A stretch of 64,000 bases of DNA from Betaproteobacteria bacterium Ga0077532 (GCA_001464895.1 LNEE01000006.1:26360-90359), one strand, 5' to 3'. Shown: positions 25,334 through 37,200, counted from the first letter of the stretch. The notes: generated by a model from the letters alone, not told the origin. Translations and numbers: made by a program.

Positions 25334-26536
25334 ATGTTCGTCGATCGCGTCCTCTCGGGAATGCGCCCCACCGGCAGCCTGCACCTCGGCCACTACCATG
25401 GCGTGCTGAAGAACTGGGTCCGGTTGCAGCACGAGTTCGAGTGCTATTTCTTCGTGGCCGACTGGCATGCGCTGACAACGCACTACGACACGCCCGAGGT
25501 CATCGAGCGCAACGTCTGGGACATGGTGATCGACTGGCTCGCGGCCGGCGTCGATCCGTCGCAGGCCACGCTCTTCATCCAGTCGCAACTGCCCGAGCAC
25601 GCCGAGCTGCATCTGCTGCTTTCGATGATCACGCCGCTCGGCTGGCTGGAACGCGTGCCGACGTACAAGGATCAGCAGGAAAAGCTCGCCGAGAAGGATC
25701 TCTCGACCTACGGCTTCCTGGGCTACCCCCTGCTGCAGAGCGCGGACATCCTCATCTATCGCGCGAACCAGGTACCCGTGGGCGAGGATCAGGTCCCGCA
25801 CATCGAGTTCACCCGCGAGATCGCCCGCCGCTTCAACCACATCTACGGCCGGGAGCCGGGCTTCGAGGAGAAGGCCGAGGCGGCGATCAAGAAGCTCGGT
25901 TCGAAGCGCGCCAAGGTGTACGTCGAGGCGCGCACGCGATATCAGGAACAGGGTGACGCCGAGGCGCTGGAGGCGGCCCGCACGCTCATCGAAGAGGCGC
26001 AGAACCTGTCGATGGGAGACCGCGAGCGCCTCTTCGGATACATCGAGGGTGGCGGCAAGATGATCCTCTCGGAGCCCCGCGCCCTCCTGACCGCCGCATC
26101 GCGGATGCCCGGTCTCGACGGCCAGAAGATGTCGAAGTCGTACAACAACACGATCACGCTGCGAGAAGACGCCGACAGCGTATCGAAGAAGATCCGCACG
26201 ATGCCGACCGATCCGGCGCGGGTCCGGCGGACGGATCCTGGCGAACCCGAGAAGTGCCCGGTGTGGCAACTGCATCAGGTGTATTCGAACGACGCGACGC
26301 GCGAGTGGGTGCAGAAGGGCTGTCGCAGTGCGGGCATCGGTTGCCTGGAGTGCAAGCAGCCCGTGATCGACTCGGTGCTGGAGGAGCAGCGTCCGATGCG
26401 CGAACGCGCCCAGGCCTACCTGCAAGACCCGACGCTGGTGCGCAACATCATTGCGGAAGGTAACGAGAAGGCCCGTGAACTTGCGCAGGAGACCATGCGC
26501 GAGGTCCGCGAGGCGATGGGATTGCGCTACACCTGA
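25334..26536 (+). CDS. trpS: Tryptophan--tRNA ligase
   Basis: LSGMRPTGSLHLGHYHGVLKNW (HIGH-like) and KMSKSYNNTI (KMSKS). Confidence 0.96.
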   Translation: MFVDRVLSGMRPTGSLHLGHYHGVLKNWVRLQHEFECYFFVADWHALTTHYDTPEVIERNVWDMVIDWLAAGVDPSQATLFIQSQLPEHAELHLLLSMITPLGWLERVPTYKDQQEKLAEKDLSTYGFLGYPLLQSADILIYRANQVPVGEDQVPHIEFTREIARRFNHIYGREPGFEEKAEAAIKKLGSKRAKVYVEARTRYQEQGDAEALEAARTLIEEAQNLSMGDRERLFGYIEGGGKMILSEPRALLTAASRMPGLDGQKMSKSYNNTITLREDADSVSKKIRTMPTDPARVRRTDPGEPEKCPVWQLHQVYSNDATREWVQKGCRSAGIGCLECKQPVIDSVLEEQRPMRERAQAYLQDPTLVRNIIAEGNEKARELAQETMREVREAMGLRYT

Positions 26537-26567
26537 TCGCGCCGGCTACCGGCGACCGGGGTGTCCC

Positions 26568-27020
26568 TCAGCCCCGGTTGTTGTTCCTCAGAATGCGCTG
26601 CTGTTCAACCTTCCACTCGCGTTCCTTCTCGGCCTCGCGCTTGTCGTGCTGCTTCTTGCCCTTGGCCAGGCCGATCGACAGCTTGATTCGGCCGCGCGTC
26701 AGATGGAGGTCCAGCGGAACGAGCGTGTAACCCGCGCGCTCCACCTGACCGATGAGCTTGCTGATCTCCTCCGCGTGCAGCAGGAGCTTGCGTGACCGGA
26801 TGGGCGCGGGGATCACGTGGGTGGAGGCCGTCGGCAGTGCGCTCACGTGGGCGCCGACGAGATACACCTCGCCGTGTCGGAGGATCACGTAGGCCTCCTG
26901 CAACTGCACCCGACCGGCCCGGATGGACTTGACCTCCCACCCTTCGAGGGCGATGCCGGCCTCGAATCGCTCTTCGATGAAGTAGTCGTGGAAGGCCTTC
27001 TTGTTCTGGGCGAGACTCAT
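26568..27020 (-). CDS. smpB: SsrA-binding protein SmpB
   Basis: [40 protein letters not shown]...[30 protein letters not shown]. Confidence 0.97.
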   Translation of the reverse strand: MSLAQNKKAFHDYFIEERFEAGIALEGWEVKSIRAGRVQLQEAYVILRHGEVYLVGAHVSALPTASTHVIPAPIRSRKLLLHAEEISKLIGQVERAGYTLVPLDLHLTRGRIKLSIGLAKGKKQHDKREAEKEREWKVEQQRILRNNNRG

Positions 27021-27113
27021 GGGGCCGTGGCAGACGGGAAATGGAGCGGTATTCTATCGCCCGCGCCCGTCTCCACGGGTTTCGTCTGCCACTTTCTGCA
27101 ACCGCGTCTCATC

Positions 27114-27551
27114 TTGGCCAACATCGATCGTTCCGTTCTCGTCCCTTTCACGCCCGAGCAGCTGTACGCGCTGGTGGACCGCGTCGAGGACTATCCGCGA
27201 TTCCTTCCGTGGTGCGGCGGCACCGTCGTGCACGGACGGGACGACCGCAGCACCCGGGCTGCCATCACCATCGACTTCAAGGGAATCCGCCAGAGTTTCT
27301 CGACCGAGAATCTGAACGCGCCGCCGAATCGCATCGACATGCGGCTCGTCGAGGGCCCGTTCAAGAAGCTGGACGGGACCTGGCAGTTCCATGCGCTCGG
27401 CGACGATGCCTGCAAGGTGGAGTTCCGCCTGCATTACGAGTTCAGCAGCCGTCTGCTGGAGAAGCTTGTGGGCCCCGTGTTCGATCACATCGCCGGGACC
27501 TTCGTCGATGCGTTCGTGACGCGGGCCGAACAGGTGTACCGACGGCCGTGA
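27114..27551 (+). CDS. RatA/COQ10-START family ubiquinone-binding protein
   Basis: VEDYPRFLPWCGGTVVHGRDDRSTRAAITIDFKGIRQSFSTENLN; conserved position opposite smpB. Confidence 0.9.
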   Translation: MANIDRSVLVPFTPEQLYALVDRVEDYPRFLPWCGGTVVHGRDDRSTRAAITIDFKGIRQSFSTENLNAPPNRIDMRLVEGPFKKLDGTWQFHALGDDACKVEFRLHYEFSSRLLEKLVGPVFDHIAGTFVDAFVTRAEQVYRRP

Positions 27552-27847
27552 AGCCCACGGCGATCACCGTCGAGCTGGTCTACGCCACCCGAACGCGCCA
27601 GTGGATGAGCGAGATTTCTCTGCCGATCGGTGCCACCGTCGCAGAGGCCATCTCCGCTGCGGAGGCAGTGCTCGGTGTCGATGCGATGAACGAGGTCGAT
27701 CGAAACGATATCGGTGTCTGGGGCAGGCTGGTCGGCCCCGAGACCGGACTCCAGGACGGCGACCGCGTGGAGTTCCTGCGTCGCCTCACGGCCGACCCGA
27801 AGGACGCGCGCAGGCGACGCGAACAGGTACGGCGCCGAAAGGGATGA
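27548..27847 (+). CDS. RnfH family ubiquitin-like protein
   Basis: ITVELVYATRTRQWMSEISLPIGATVAEAI...IGVWGRLVGPETGLQDGDRVEFLRRLTADPKDARRRR; follows ratA-like gene. Confidence 0.9.
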   Translation: MKPTAITVELVYATRTRQWMSEISLPIGATVAEAISAAEAVLGVDAMNEVDRNDIGVWGRLVGPETGLQDGDRVEFLRRLTADPKDARRRREQVRRRKG

Positions 27848-27887
27848 AGCCTGGCGGCTCCGCGGTTCGTGGGCCGCAGCCCACGGA

Positions 27888-28361
27888 CTATCGGCAGGCC
27901 TGCTCCGCGGTTCGCTGGGCGTCGGCCAGTTCTCGGGCGATGTCGGCTTCGTCCAGGAACATGATCTCGCCCTTCGAATCGTACTTTGCCACGCGCCCGC
28001 CGAACTGCAGCCCGGCCACACGGTTGCGCGCGCTTTCGCAAGTGGCCTTCTTGGCGGCCGCCTGTTCTTTCTCCTGTTGAGCCTTCTTTGCCGCTTCCTG
28101 CTGGTCGAGGCGACGTTTCCGAAACTCCATTTCCTTTTCCTGGTAGGTCTTCGGGCCCGCCGCCGCATCGCTGCCACCCGCAGGCCCGGCGGCCGGGGGC
28201 GAGGACGGCCGGCTGATCGTTCCTTCGCACTTGACCCCAGGCGGCGGGGTGTCGGAGTACTGCGTCCGACCGTTCGCATCCTTCCAGCGGCAGATCTCCG
28301 CTGAGGCGGCCCCCGTCGTCAGCGCGAGTACCGCGCCCATGCACCATGCAATCCGTCTCAT
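27888..28361 (-). CDS. DUF4124 domain-containing protein (secreted)
   Basis: Signal peptide then AEICRWKDANGRTQYSDTPPPGVKCEG. Confidence 0.85.
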   Translation of the reverse strand: MRRIAWCMGAVLALTTGAASAEICRWKDANGRTQYSDTPPPGVKCEGTISRPSSPPAAGPAGGSDAAAGPKTYQEKEMEFRKRRLDQQEAAKKAQQEKEQAAAKKATCESARNRVAGLQFGGRVAKYDSKGEIMFLDEADIARELADAQRTAEQACR

Positions 28362-28666
28362 CGATCTCTCCTGGTATGGGAAGCGGCCGGACCGGTTCCC
28401 CCTTCCCGCTGCAGCATCCCGAGTTCCGACAGCTCGATAGCCCGTCGGCTGTAGCGAACGCTTTCGTCGGTGTCCCCACGGGCCAGCGCCGCCCGAGCAG
28501 CGGCAAGGGCGCGCGCGCTCTCCAGCCACAGGGCTTGTTTCGAACGGGCTTCGGCCACAGCCATCTCGGCCTGACCCAGAAGATCCTCCGGCGCTTCCGA
28601 TGCCTGAACATCGGCAATCGCGAGGGCGACTGCAGCCGTGAAGACGACGACGGTTCGAAGCGGCAT
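28358..28666 (-). CDS. Hypothetical exported protein
   Basis: Signal-peptide-like N-terminus, Ala-rich helical body, overlaps the downstream DUF4124 start. Confidence 0.5.
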   Translation of the reverse strand: MPLRTVVVFTAAVALAIADVQASEAPEDLLGQAEMAVAEARSKQALWLESARALAAARAALARGDTDESVRYSRRAIELSELGMLQREGGTGPAASHTRRDR

Positions 28667-28764
28667 GGGAGCAGGGGGGCGGATCGACAGCGGGCGTCGA
28701 GTTGGCGAGTGGCCCCGGGGCAACGCCCAGCGCGGCATCCCGCTTACGTGCGCCGAGGGGTGTG

Positions 28765-30259
<1,495 letters not shown>

Positions 30260-30408
30260 GTCCCGCCGGGTGACTGATCCCGGGTCTTCCGGGCCTGGTT
30301 CTCCCGGGCGATCTCCGCCAGCGTCGTGTGGTGCCCGCAGTCCACCTCTCTCGAACTTCGCGCGGCGTTCGCCTTGAGCGTCCGCCGCGCCTTCCGCCAG
30401 GCCCCGCC

Positions 30409-31971
30409 ATGCACGACAAGATCCTCATCCTCGATTTCGGTGCCCAGTACACGCAGCTCATCGCCCGGCGCGTGCGCGAGGCTGGCGTGTACTGCGAGAT
30501 CCATCCGTTCGACGTCTCCGACGAGTTCGTGGAGGCCTTCGGTGCCCGCGGCGTCATCCTTTCCGGTGGGCCGTCGTCCGTGACCGAAGACGACACGCCG
30601 CGCGCGCCGCAGAAGGTCTTCTCGCTCGGCGTACCGGTGTTGGGAATCTGCTACGGCATGCAGACCATGGCGGCGCAGCTGGGCGGTGCCGTCGAGAACG
30701 GCAAGACCCGCGAGTTCGGGTATGCCGAGATCCGCGCGCGCGGCCATTCGCTTCTGTTCCGCGAGATCCAGGACCGCGTCAATGAAGAAGGTCACGGGCT
30801 CCTCGACGTCTGGATGAGCCACGGCGACAAGGTGACCGAGTTGCCACCGGGCTTCAAGGTGATCGCGTCGAACGCCGCGACACCCATCGCCGGCATGGCC
30901 GACGAATCGCGGCATCTCTACGCCGTGCAGTTCCACCCCGAAGTGACGCATACGCGCCAGGGCAAGGCGATCCTCTCGCGCTTCGTGCACGAGATCTGCG
31001 GGATCGGCGTCGACTGGACCATGCCCGCCTATGTGGACGAAGCCGTGGGCCGGATCCGCGCGCAAGTGGGTGACGACGAAGTGCTGCTCGGCCTGTCGGG
31101 TGGTGTCGATTCCTCCGTGGCCGCGGCGCTCATCCACAAGGCCATCGGGCAGAAGCTCACCTGCGTCTTCGTCGACAACGGCCTGCTGCGCCTGAACGAG
31201 GCGGAGCAGGTGATGGAGACCTTCGGTCGTCACCTCGGCGTGAAGGTCATTCATGTGGATGCCTCCAACGAGTTCCTCGGCGCGCTCGCGGGGGTGACCG
31301 ATCCGGAAGCGAAGCGCAAGATCATCGGCCGCATCTTCATCGACGTCTTCCAGCGCGAATCCGCGAAGCTCGTGAACGTGAAGTGGCTGGCGCAGGGCAC
31401 CATCTACCCGGACGTCATCGAGTCCGCTGGCGCCAAGACCAAGAAGGCCCACAACATCAAGTCGCACCACAACGTGGGCGGACTGCCCGACACGCTCCAC
31501 CTGCAGTTGCTCGAACCGCTCCGCGAACTCTTCAAGGACGAAGTCCGCGAACTCGGCGTGGCACTCGGTCTCCCGCGCGAGATGGTCTACCGGCACCCAT
31601 TCCCCGGCCCCGGCCTCGGCGTGCGCATCCTCGGCGAGGTCAAGCGCGAGTACGCCGATCTGCTGCGCCGCGCCGACGCCATCTTCATCGAAGAACTGCG
31701 TGCGAGCGGCTGGTACGACCGCACGTCACAGGCATTCGCCGTGTTCCTGCCGGTGCGGTCCGTGGGCGTGATGGGCGACGGCCGCACCTACGAGCACGTC
31801 GTCGCTCTGCGCGCCGTGCAGACCGAGGACTTCATGACCGCGCACTGGGCGGAACTACCGCACAGCCTGCTCGCGAAGGTATCCAACCGGATCATCAATG
31901 AAGTCCGAGGTTTCAATCGAGTGGTGTACGACATCTCGGGGAAGCCGCCGGCGACGATCGAGTGGGAATGA
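30409..31971 (+). CDS. guaA: GMP synthase (glutamine-hydrolysing)
   Basis: [47 protein letters not shown]-terminus KPPATIEWE. Confidence 0.98.
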   Translation: MHDKILILDFGAQYTQLIARRVREAGVYCEIHPFDVSDEFVEAFGARGVILSGGPSSVTEDDTPRAPQKVFSLGVPVLGICYGMQTMAAQLGGAVENGKTREFGYAEIRARGHSLLFREIQDRVNEEGHGLLDVWMSHGDKVTELPPGFKVIASNAATPIAGMADESRHLYAVQFHPEVTHTRQGKAILSRFVHEICGIGVDWTMPAYVDEAVGRIRAQVGDDEVLLGLSGGVDSSVAAALIHKAIGQKLTCVFVDNGLLRLNEAEQVMETFGRHLGVKVIHVDASNEFLGALAGVTDPEAKRKIIGRIFIDVFQRESAKLVNVKWLAQGTIYPDVIESAGAKTKKAHNIKSHHNVGGLPDTLHLQLLEPLRELFKDEVRELGVALGLPREMVYRHPFPGPGLGVRILGEVKREYADLLRRADAIFIEELRASGWYDRTSQAFAVFLPVRSVGVMGDGRTYEHVVALRAVQTEDFMTAHWAELPHSLLAKVSNRIINEVRGFNRVVYDISGKPPATIEWE

Positions 31972-32087
31972 ATCGGCGCCTTTCGAGGTGTATCGATGGC
32001 TTTTGAAAAATACACCAAGTAATTGTTTACGAGGAAAATCGTCTATCGAGATCTATCGGCATCTATCGAGGGGGTGCCTTCCAAGTT

Positions 32088-32243
32088 GACGGTAAAACGG
32101 ACGGTAAAAAGCAGGCGCCACCACCGTCCGAAAATTTTACCGTCAGCAATGCTTGGGGTGTGACGGTAAAAAAAGACCGATAAATTGTTTGTGGATCAGT
32201 ATCTTATATTTTGTGTAGCGGCTGAAAAATCGTGACGGTAAAA
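32088..32243. repeat. Five copies of gacggtaaaa (four direct, one inverted), putative integrase arm sites
   Basis: Copies at 32088-32097, 32100-32109, 32135-32144 (inverted), 32162-32171, 32234-32243, between guaA and int. Confidence 0.75.
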
Positions 32244-32267
32244 TTTCTCCAATAGGAGGAACCACCG

Positions 32268-33527
32268 ATGCTGTCCGATGGCACGCTCAGAGGCATCAGG
32301 CCCCAGGCCACCACCTTCAAGATTGCGGATCGGGACGGGATGTACGTGACCGTCTCCCCGCGAGGCACGATCACTTTTCGTCTCGACTATCGGCTTAACG
32401 GCCGGAGGGAGACGTTGACGATCGGTCGCTATGGACCGAAGGGTGGTATTTCTCTGCTGATGGCACGGGAGCGCTGTACCGAAGCGCGCGCGGCGATCGC
32501 CGCGGGCCGATCCCCCAGCCAGGAGAAGCAGCGCGAGAAGCGCAGGGTGGCCACGGCGAAGACCTTCGGAGAGTTCGTCGGTCGCTGGCTAGAAGAGGCC
32601 ACGATGGCGGAAAGCACGAAGTCGATGCGCAAGAGCATCATCGATCGGGACATCCTGCCGGTGTTCCGAAACCGGTTAATGGCCGAGATCTCGCCGGAGG
32701 ATCTGCGCAACGTGTGTGCAAAGGTCAAGGCGCGCGGCGCACCAGCGACGGCCGTGCATGTCCGCGACATCGTAAAGCTGGTGTTCGGATTCGCGGCCCT
32801 TCATGGCGACAAGGCGTCGAACCCTGCGGACGAGGTTGGCCCATCGTCGATCGCCACCTTCGTGCCGAAGGATCGCGCACTGTCGCCGTCCGAGATTCGC
32901 ATCATGCATCGGGTGCTGGACACCACAGCCACGCTCCCGACCATCCGTTTGGCATTGCGTCTGATCTTGCTGACGCTCGTTCGCAAGAGCGAGTTGATCG
33001 AGGCAACATGGGATGAAGTCGATTTCGCGAACGCCCTGTGGACCATTCCGAAAAGCCGGATGAAGGGGGCCAAGGCTCACAACGTGTACCTCTCTCAGCA
33101 GGCGCTGGACATCATGGTTGCATTGCGAACCTGTGCCAGCGGTTCGAGGTATCTGCTGCCTTCGCGCTACGATGCTGACCGCTGTATGTCGAAGGCCACA
33201 CTGAACCGCGTCACTCAAGTCGTTGCCGAGAAGGCTAAGGAAGCGAAACTTCCCCTGGAACCGTTCACTGTGCACGACCTGCGCCGTACGGGCTCCACCA
33301 TCCTGAACGAACTGGGTTTCAACAGCGACTGGATCGAGAAGTGCCTGGCTCACGAAGACGGACGGTCATCGCGTGGCGTCTACAACAAGGCCGAGTACGG
33401 TGAGCAGCGGCGTCACATGCTGCAGGAATGGGCAGACATGATTGACGCCTGGGTGGCGGGGAAGTCGCACACGTTGACGTTGATGCCGTCGGTCATGAAG
33501 GCGGTGACAACTTCCGCGCCAATCTGA
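32268..33527 (+). CDS. P4-type tyrosine integrase (DUF4102 N-terminal domain)
   Basis: FRLDYRLNGRRETLTIGRYGPKGGISLLMARERC arm-binding domain; catalytic LTLVRKSELIEATWDEVD and FTVHDLRRTGSTILNELG. Confidence 0.93.
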   Translation: MLSDGTLRGIRPQATTFKIADRDGMYVTVSPRGTITFRLDYRLNGRRETLTIGRYGPKGGISLLMARERCTEARAAIAAGRSPSQEKQREKRRVATAKTFGEFVGRWLEEATMAESTKSMRKSIIDRDILPVFRNRLMAEISPEDLRNVCAKVKARGAPATAVHVRDIVKLVFGFAALHGDKASNPADEVGPSSIATFVPKDRALSPSEIRIMHRVLDTTATLPTIRLALRLILLTLVRKSELIEATWDEVDFANALWTIPKSRMKGAKAHNVYLSQQALDIMVALRTCASGSRYLLPSRYDADRCMSKATLNRVTQVVAEKAKEAKLPLEPFTVHDLRRTGSTILNELGFNSDWIEKCLAHEDGRSSRGVYNKAEYGEQRRHMLQEWADMIDAWVAGKSHTLTLMPSVMKAVTTSAPI

Positions 33528-33689
33528 GCATTGCTGCTGGGGCCTCAGCGCGCATCTCGATGGAAGCGCGAACGACCCGCGCGTTCGGCAGACCCGCAGG
33601 CGCGACCACGCGGCAACGCAATCGCGTCACGAGCAGGATTCTGAGGCCTCACTTCCACCGACACGATGTCTTGCGGGCATTGTCACTCG

Positions 33690-34169
33690 CTATGAAGCCG
33701 GTGAACCTCTTACCTGCCGGCGCTTGCGCTGACGCACATCGGGCACTGGCGCGCATTTCCTCGGCGCCGCGCTTGATTCCCTCTTGCGCTCCTCGACCCA
33801 GGCCAGGATTTCTCGCAAGTCCCAAACCACGCAGCGCGCGGTAAGGAAGAACCTCTTCGGGAATGCTCCACGGCGTTCCAATTCGTAGATGGTTGAATCG
33901 GCTAGCGGGACGATCTGGCGTAGCTGGCTGCGGCGGATCGTACGCCGCAGCCCGTTGATGTTTGCGGGGGCTGCCTGGTACAACTCCCTGACCGCTCGCG
34001 CATCGAAGGCGCCGAGCGGCTCTTCTGCTCGGACCGCCTCGCGAAAGACGGCTGCATCCGACGCAGTTGCGACGATCTTCGTCTTCGTGACGAAGGCCTC
34101 CCTGGCTGGCTGAGTGATCTGAGCTCCGCGCTTCATCTGTACCCTCGCATTCAGTTCGACAATTGGCAT
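33690..34169 (-). CDS. AlpA-family transcriptional regulator/excisionase-like
   Basis: IVPLADSTIYELERRGAFPKRFFLTARCVVWDLREILAWVEERKRES. Confidence 0.75.
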   Translation of the reverse strand: MPIVELNARVQMKRGAQITQPAREAFVTKTKIVATASDAAVFREAVRAEEPLGAFDARAVRELYQAAPANINGLRRTIRRSQLRQIVPLADSTIYELERRGAFPKRFFLTARCVVWDLREILAWVEERKRESSAAPRKCAPVPDVRQRKRRQVRGSPAS

Positions 34170-34277
34170 GGGCTCTCATTGCAGGGGCAGCACGTGACTC
34201 CTGTCCCTATCGAGCCGGTGCAATCCCTCCGACCTCATGCGGCAGCCGACACTGCGGCGCCGCGCGACCGTGGGGAC

Positions 34278-34514
34278 TCAGGGCTGGACATCCTGGCCCA
34301 TCAGTTCTTCGCTGGACTGTGCTGTGACGATCGCCTGGGCTGCCGGCGGTGCCACGCTGTATTTCGCGAGATCGTCGTGCCGCCATCTCACGCAGCGTTC
34401 GCTAAGGAGTACCGGTGCCGGAAACCGATCCGTGTGCCTGAGTTCATGAAACAGACGCTCGGAGATTCCGAGCGCCTGGGCGGCCTCGATGGCGGAGAGG
34501 AGCATTCTGGTCAT
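34278..34514 (-). CDS. AlpA-family small HTH protein
   Basis: LLSAIEAAQALGISERLFHELRHTDRFPAPVLLSERCVRWRHDDLAKY. Confidence 0.75.
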   Translation of the reverse strand: MTRMLLSAIEAAQALGISERLFHELRHTDRFPAPVLLSERCVRWRHDDLAKYSVAPPAAQAIVTAQSSEELMGQDVQP

Positions 34515-35031
34515 GGTCTTATCCCGTCTGAAGATCGGTCATTCGATTCGCGGAACAATATCTGTGGTCGTCCTTGCACTACGGATGGATGCAGGCAGTT
34601 CACCTCGTCTGATTGCACGCCCGATTCGTCCGGCGTGCTTTCGCATGCGGTCAACGAGGTGCCGCAGCATGTAGATACGTAATCCAGCAGTCGTTTGTCC
34701 GCTGCTTCGAAATTCGAGCAACGAGACGAGCCCTGGGTCTCGCCCGCTTCTACCGGCTGTGCGGTGTACCGGGATCGAGCTCAGACAGCCGGATGCGGTT
34801 GGGGATGGCTGCTTCCCCACCGCCGCGCGTTGCGTGCGTGAGAGGCGCCGCCCGCACGGCCGTGGATAAGTCTGAGCGCAGGGTCTCGACGTGGGTCGCG
34901 CCTTCTGCTCGATTGATCGACGGACGCGAAGTCCTGACGATGAAGGGCCCGGCATCTGTCGGGGCGTCCTATAAGCCGCCCGGGGTCTGGGCGACTGGCG
35001 ATCCTTCCGAAGGTCTCGCCGCCCCATCGGT

Positions 35032-35048
35032 TGTTAGCAGTGCTAACA
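35032..35048. promoter_or_regulatory. Palindrome TGTTAGCAGTGCTAACA upstream of abiE (operator candidate, copy 1)
   Basis: Perfect 8-1-8 palindrome 122 bp upstream of the AbiEi-like start. Confidence 0.6.
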
Positions 35049-35169
35049 GCATTCGCTTCATCGGTACGCGGTCGCCTGCGACGAGACCAAATGGCACAAG
35101 GCGTCGGGATGTTGTAAATGCACGCTATTTATGAATAAATGGAAAGTATTAGAAACATCCGATCGATAC

Positions 35170-35775
35170 ATGGACACCACAACCCAAACCGAACGCGTCC
35201 TGGGGCTCGTGCAGAGCAGAGGCATGGTGCGCCCGAAGGATCTCGCGGATCTAGGCATTCCCAGCGTCGTTCTGACGAGACTCGCAGCGGATGGAAGGGT
35301 CGAGCGCGTCGGCCGAGGTCTCTACCGAGCGTCTGGTCGACTGCCGACGGAAGTGGATAGTCTGGAGCTGCTTGCGATCAAGGTTCCGCGAGCGGTGTTC
35401 TGCCTCCTGACGGCTCTCCAGGTTCACGAACTGACGACCCAGCTGCCGAGGCAGGTATGGATCGCGATGCCGCGCGGCAGCCATGCCCCGAAGATCGAGT
35501 ACCCGCCCATCAGAATGATTCAGTTCAGTGGCGACGCGTATGTCGAAGGTGTCGAGATCATCGAACGAGACAGCGTCTCCCTGCGTGTGTATGGCGTCGC
35601 GAAGACCGTGGCCGATTGCTTCAAGTATCGGAACAAGATCGGACTGGACGTGGCGCTGGAGGCACTCAAGGCGGCTCGTTCGACAGGCAAGGCGACGGCC
35701 GATGATCTGTGGCGATTTGCGAAGATCTGCAGGGTCGCCAACGTGATGCGTCCGTATCTCGAGGCACTCGGATGA
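35170..35775 (+). CDS. Type IV toxin-antitoxin system AbiEi-family antitoxin
   Basis: N-terminal winged-helix (VLGLVQSRGMVRPKDLADLGIPSVVLTRLAADGRVERVGRGLYR), stop overlaps AbiEii-like start (ATGA). Confidence 0.88.
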   Translation: MDTTTQTERVLGLVQSRGMVRPKDLADLGIPSVVLTRLAADGRVERVGRGLYRASGRLPTEVDSLELLAIKVPRAVFCLLTALQVHELTTQLPRQVWIAMPRGSHAPKIEYPPIRMIQFSGDAYVEGVEIIERDSVSLRVYGVAKTVADCFKYRNKIGLDVALEALKAARSTGKATADDLWRFAKICRVANVMRPYLEALG

Positions 35776-36632
35776 GCAAGGATCTCGGCGCCTCGGTCCG
35801 TGCGCGTCTGCTCAACATCGCCAAGGAACAGGGCGCGGACTTCAACCAGGTGCTGGTGCGTTTCGCTCTGGAGCGGCTCTTGTACCGGCTGAGCCAGTCG
35901 GAGCACGCCGACCGGTTCCTGCTCAAGGGCGCGTTGCTGTTCACGCTCTGGTACGACATGCCGCACCGGTCGACCCGGGACGATCTCGATTCCATCCTGC
36001 AGACGTTTCGGCAGATCGCCTCCGTCACCGTCGACGATGCCATCGTCTTCGATTCAGAGAGCGTCACCGTCGAGCCGATTCGGAGGGACGCGCGGTACTC
36101 GGGCGTCAGAGTCATGATCAGCAGCGAACTGGCGAATGCGCGGTGCCGGACCCAGGTGGACGTCGGCTTTGGCGATGCCGTCACGCCGGGGCCTGTTCAC
36201 GCGACGTACCCGGTCCTGCTCAGCGATTTCCCGGCGCCGCGGCTGCGGACGTATCCGGTCTACACGGTCATCGCGGAGAAGCTTCATGCGATCGCGTCGA
36301 TCGGGATGGCCAACACCAGGATGAAGGACTACCTCGACCTCTGGGTGCTCCTGGAACGGGAGAAGTTGAATCGTCGAACGTTGGCGAGGGCCATCGCGGC
36401 AACGTTCACCCGCCGCTCGACGGTTGTCCCGGTGGTTGTGCCAGTCGGCCTGTCCGACGAGTTCGGATCCGACCCTTCGCGTCAGGCCCTCTGGAAGGGG
36501 TTCCTGGCCAAGAACGAGCTGGCTGTCGTGTCCCTCATGGACGTCGTGGTCGCGATCCGGTCGGCGCTTCAACCTGCGATGGAGCAGGCCGTACTCGTTG
36601 CTGCGGAACGTGGGACGACATCCGGGGGGTGA
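35772..36632 (+). CDS. AbiEii/AbiGii nucleotidyltransferase-type toxin
   Basis: NQVLVRFALERLLYRLSQSEHADRFLLKGALLFTLWYDMPHRSTRDDLDSI. Confidence 0.9.
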   Translation: MSKDLGASVRARLLNIAKEQGADFNQVLVRFALERLLYRLSQSEHADRFLLKGALLFTLWYDMPHRSTRDDLDSILQTFRQIASVTVDDAIVFDSESVTVEPIRRDARYSGVRVMISSELANARCRTQVDVGFGDAVTPGPVHATYPVLLSDFPAPRLRTYPVYTVIAEKLHAIASIGMANTRMKDYLDLWVLLEREKLNRRTLARAIAATFTRRSTVVPVVVPVGLSDEFGSDPSRQALWKGFLAKNELAVVSLMDVVVAIRSALQPAMEQAVLVAAERGTTSGG

Positions 36633-36868
36633 TGTCTCTGCAGGTCGGGGCGCGTTCGCCTGACGCTGCGGCGGACTCGCGCGGCCGTGAGGTCAATGGA
36701 GGGCGTCACCGGTGAGTGTGGGGGGGAGGGGGTGGTATCCCCCGGCGCAACGCTGCAACAGTGCAACACCCACCGGGTCGCAGACCGAGGGCCTGCCGGT
36801 GATTCGCATCCCCGCAGTTGGCTGACCTGGCCGTACTCACGCTGCAGACCTGCCGCTCGGCGGACCGT

Positions 36869-36883
36869 GTTAGCACTGCTAAC
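36869..36883. promoter_or_regulatory. Palindrome GTTAGCACTGCTAAC (operator candidate, copy 2)
   Basis: Same GTTAGCA-N-TGCTAAC as at 35032-35048, downstream of abiEii. Confidence 0.55.
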
Positions 36884-37200
36884 GGCTTTCGGCTGATGGG
36901 TGCAGAAACGGCTTCGGCATGCGAGTTGGTGAAGTAGCGGAATGACAAAGACATGAATTCTGGTGCACTCACTTCGAGCCCCTGTGTCGTAGCGCGGCTT
37001 GGATTCGAGGCCCCGGAAAGTTGCATCTGACGCTACTTCTCGGTGCTCCGGGTTGCTCAATTGGTGATGGCGGCGTCATGGCTCATCCGTTCTGAGAACT
37101 TGAACGCCGGCATCCCAATACCCGATGCCAGCGCAGCGCCACCGGCACCCGCTCCAGCCACAAGAACAACCGTCCGGAGGCGCATTCGAGGGAGAGCCGC

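Noticed and set aside
14842-26425. Long shadow ORFs opposite pnp, TPP enzyme and trpS (14842-16503 -, 18913-20517 -, 24614-26425 -)
   Set aside because: Same reason: they overlap strongly supported genes and show no family signatures.
31972-32267. tRNA gene as the integration target
   Set aside because: No tRNA-like cloverleaf found; the guaA 3' end is the adjacent conserved target.
34539-35027. Minus-strand 162-aa ORF between AlpA and AbiE
   Set aside because: No convincing protein-like conservation; start and composition look fortuitous.
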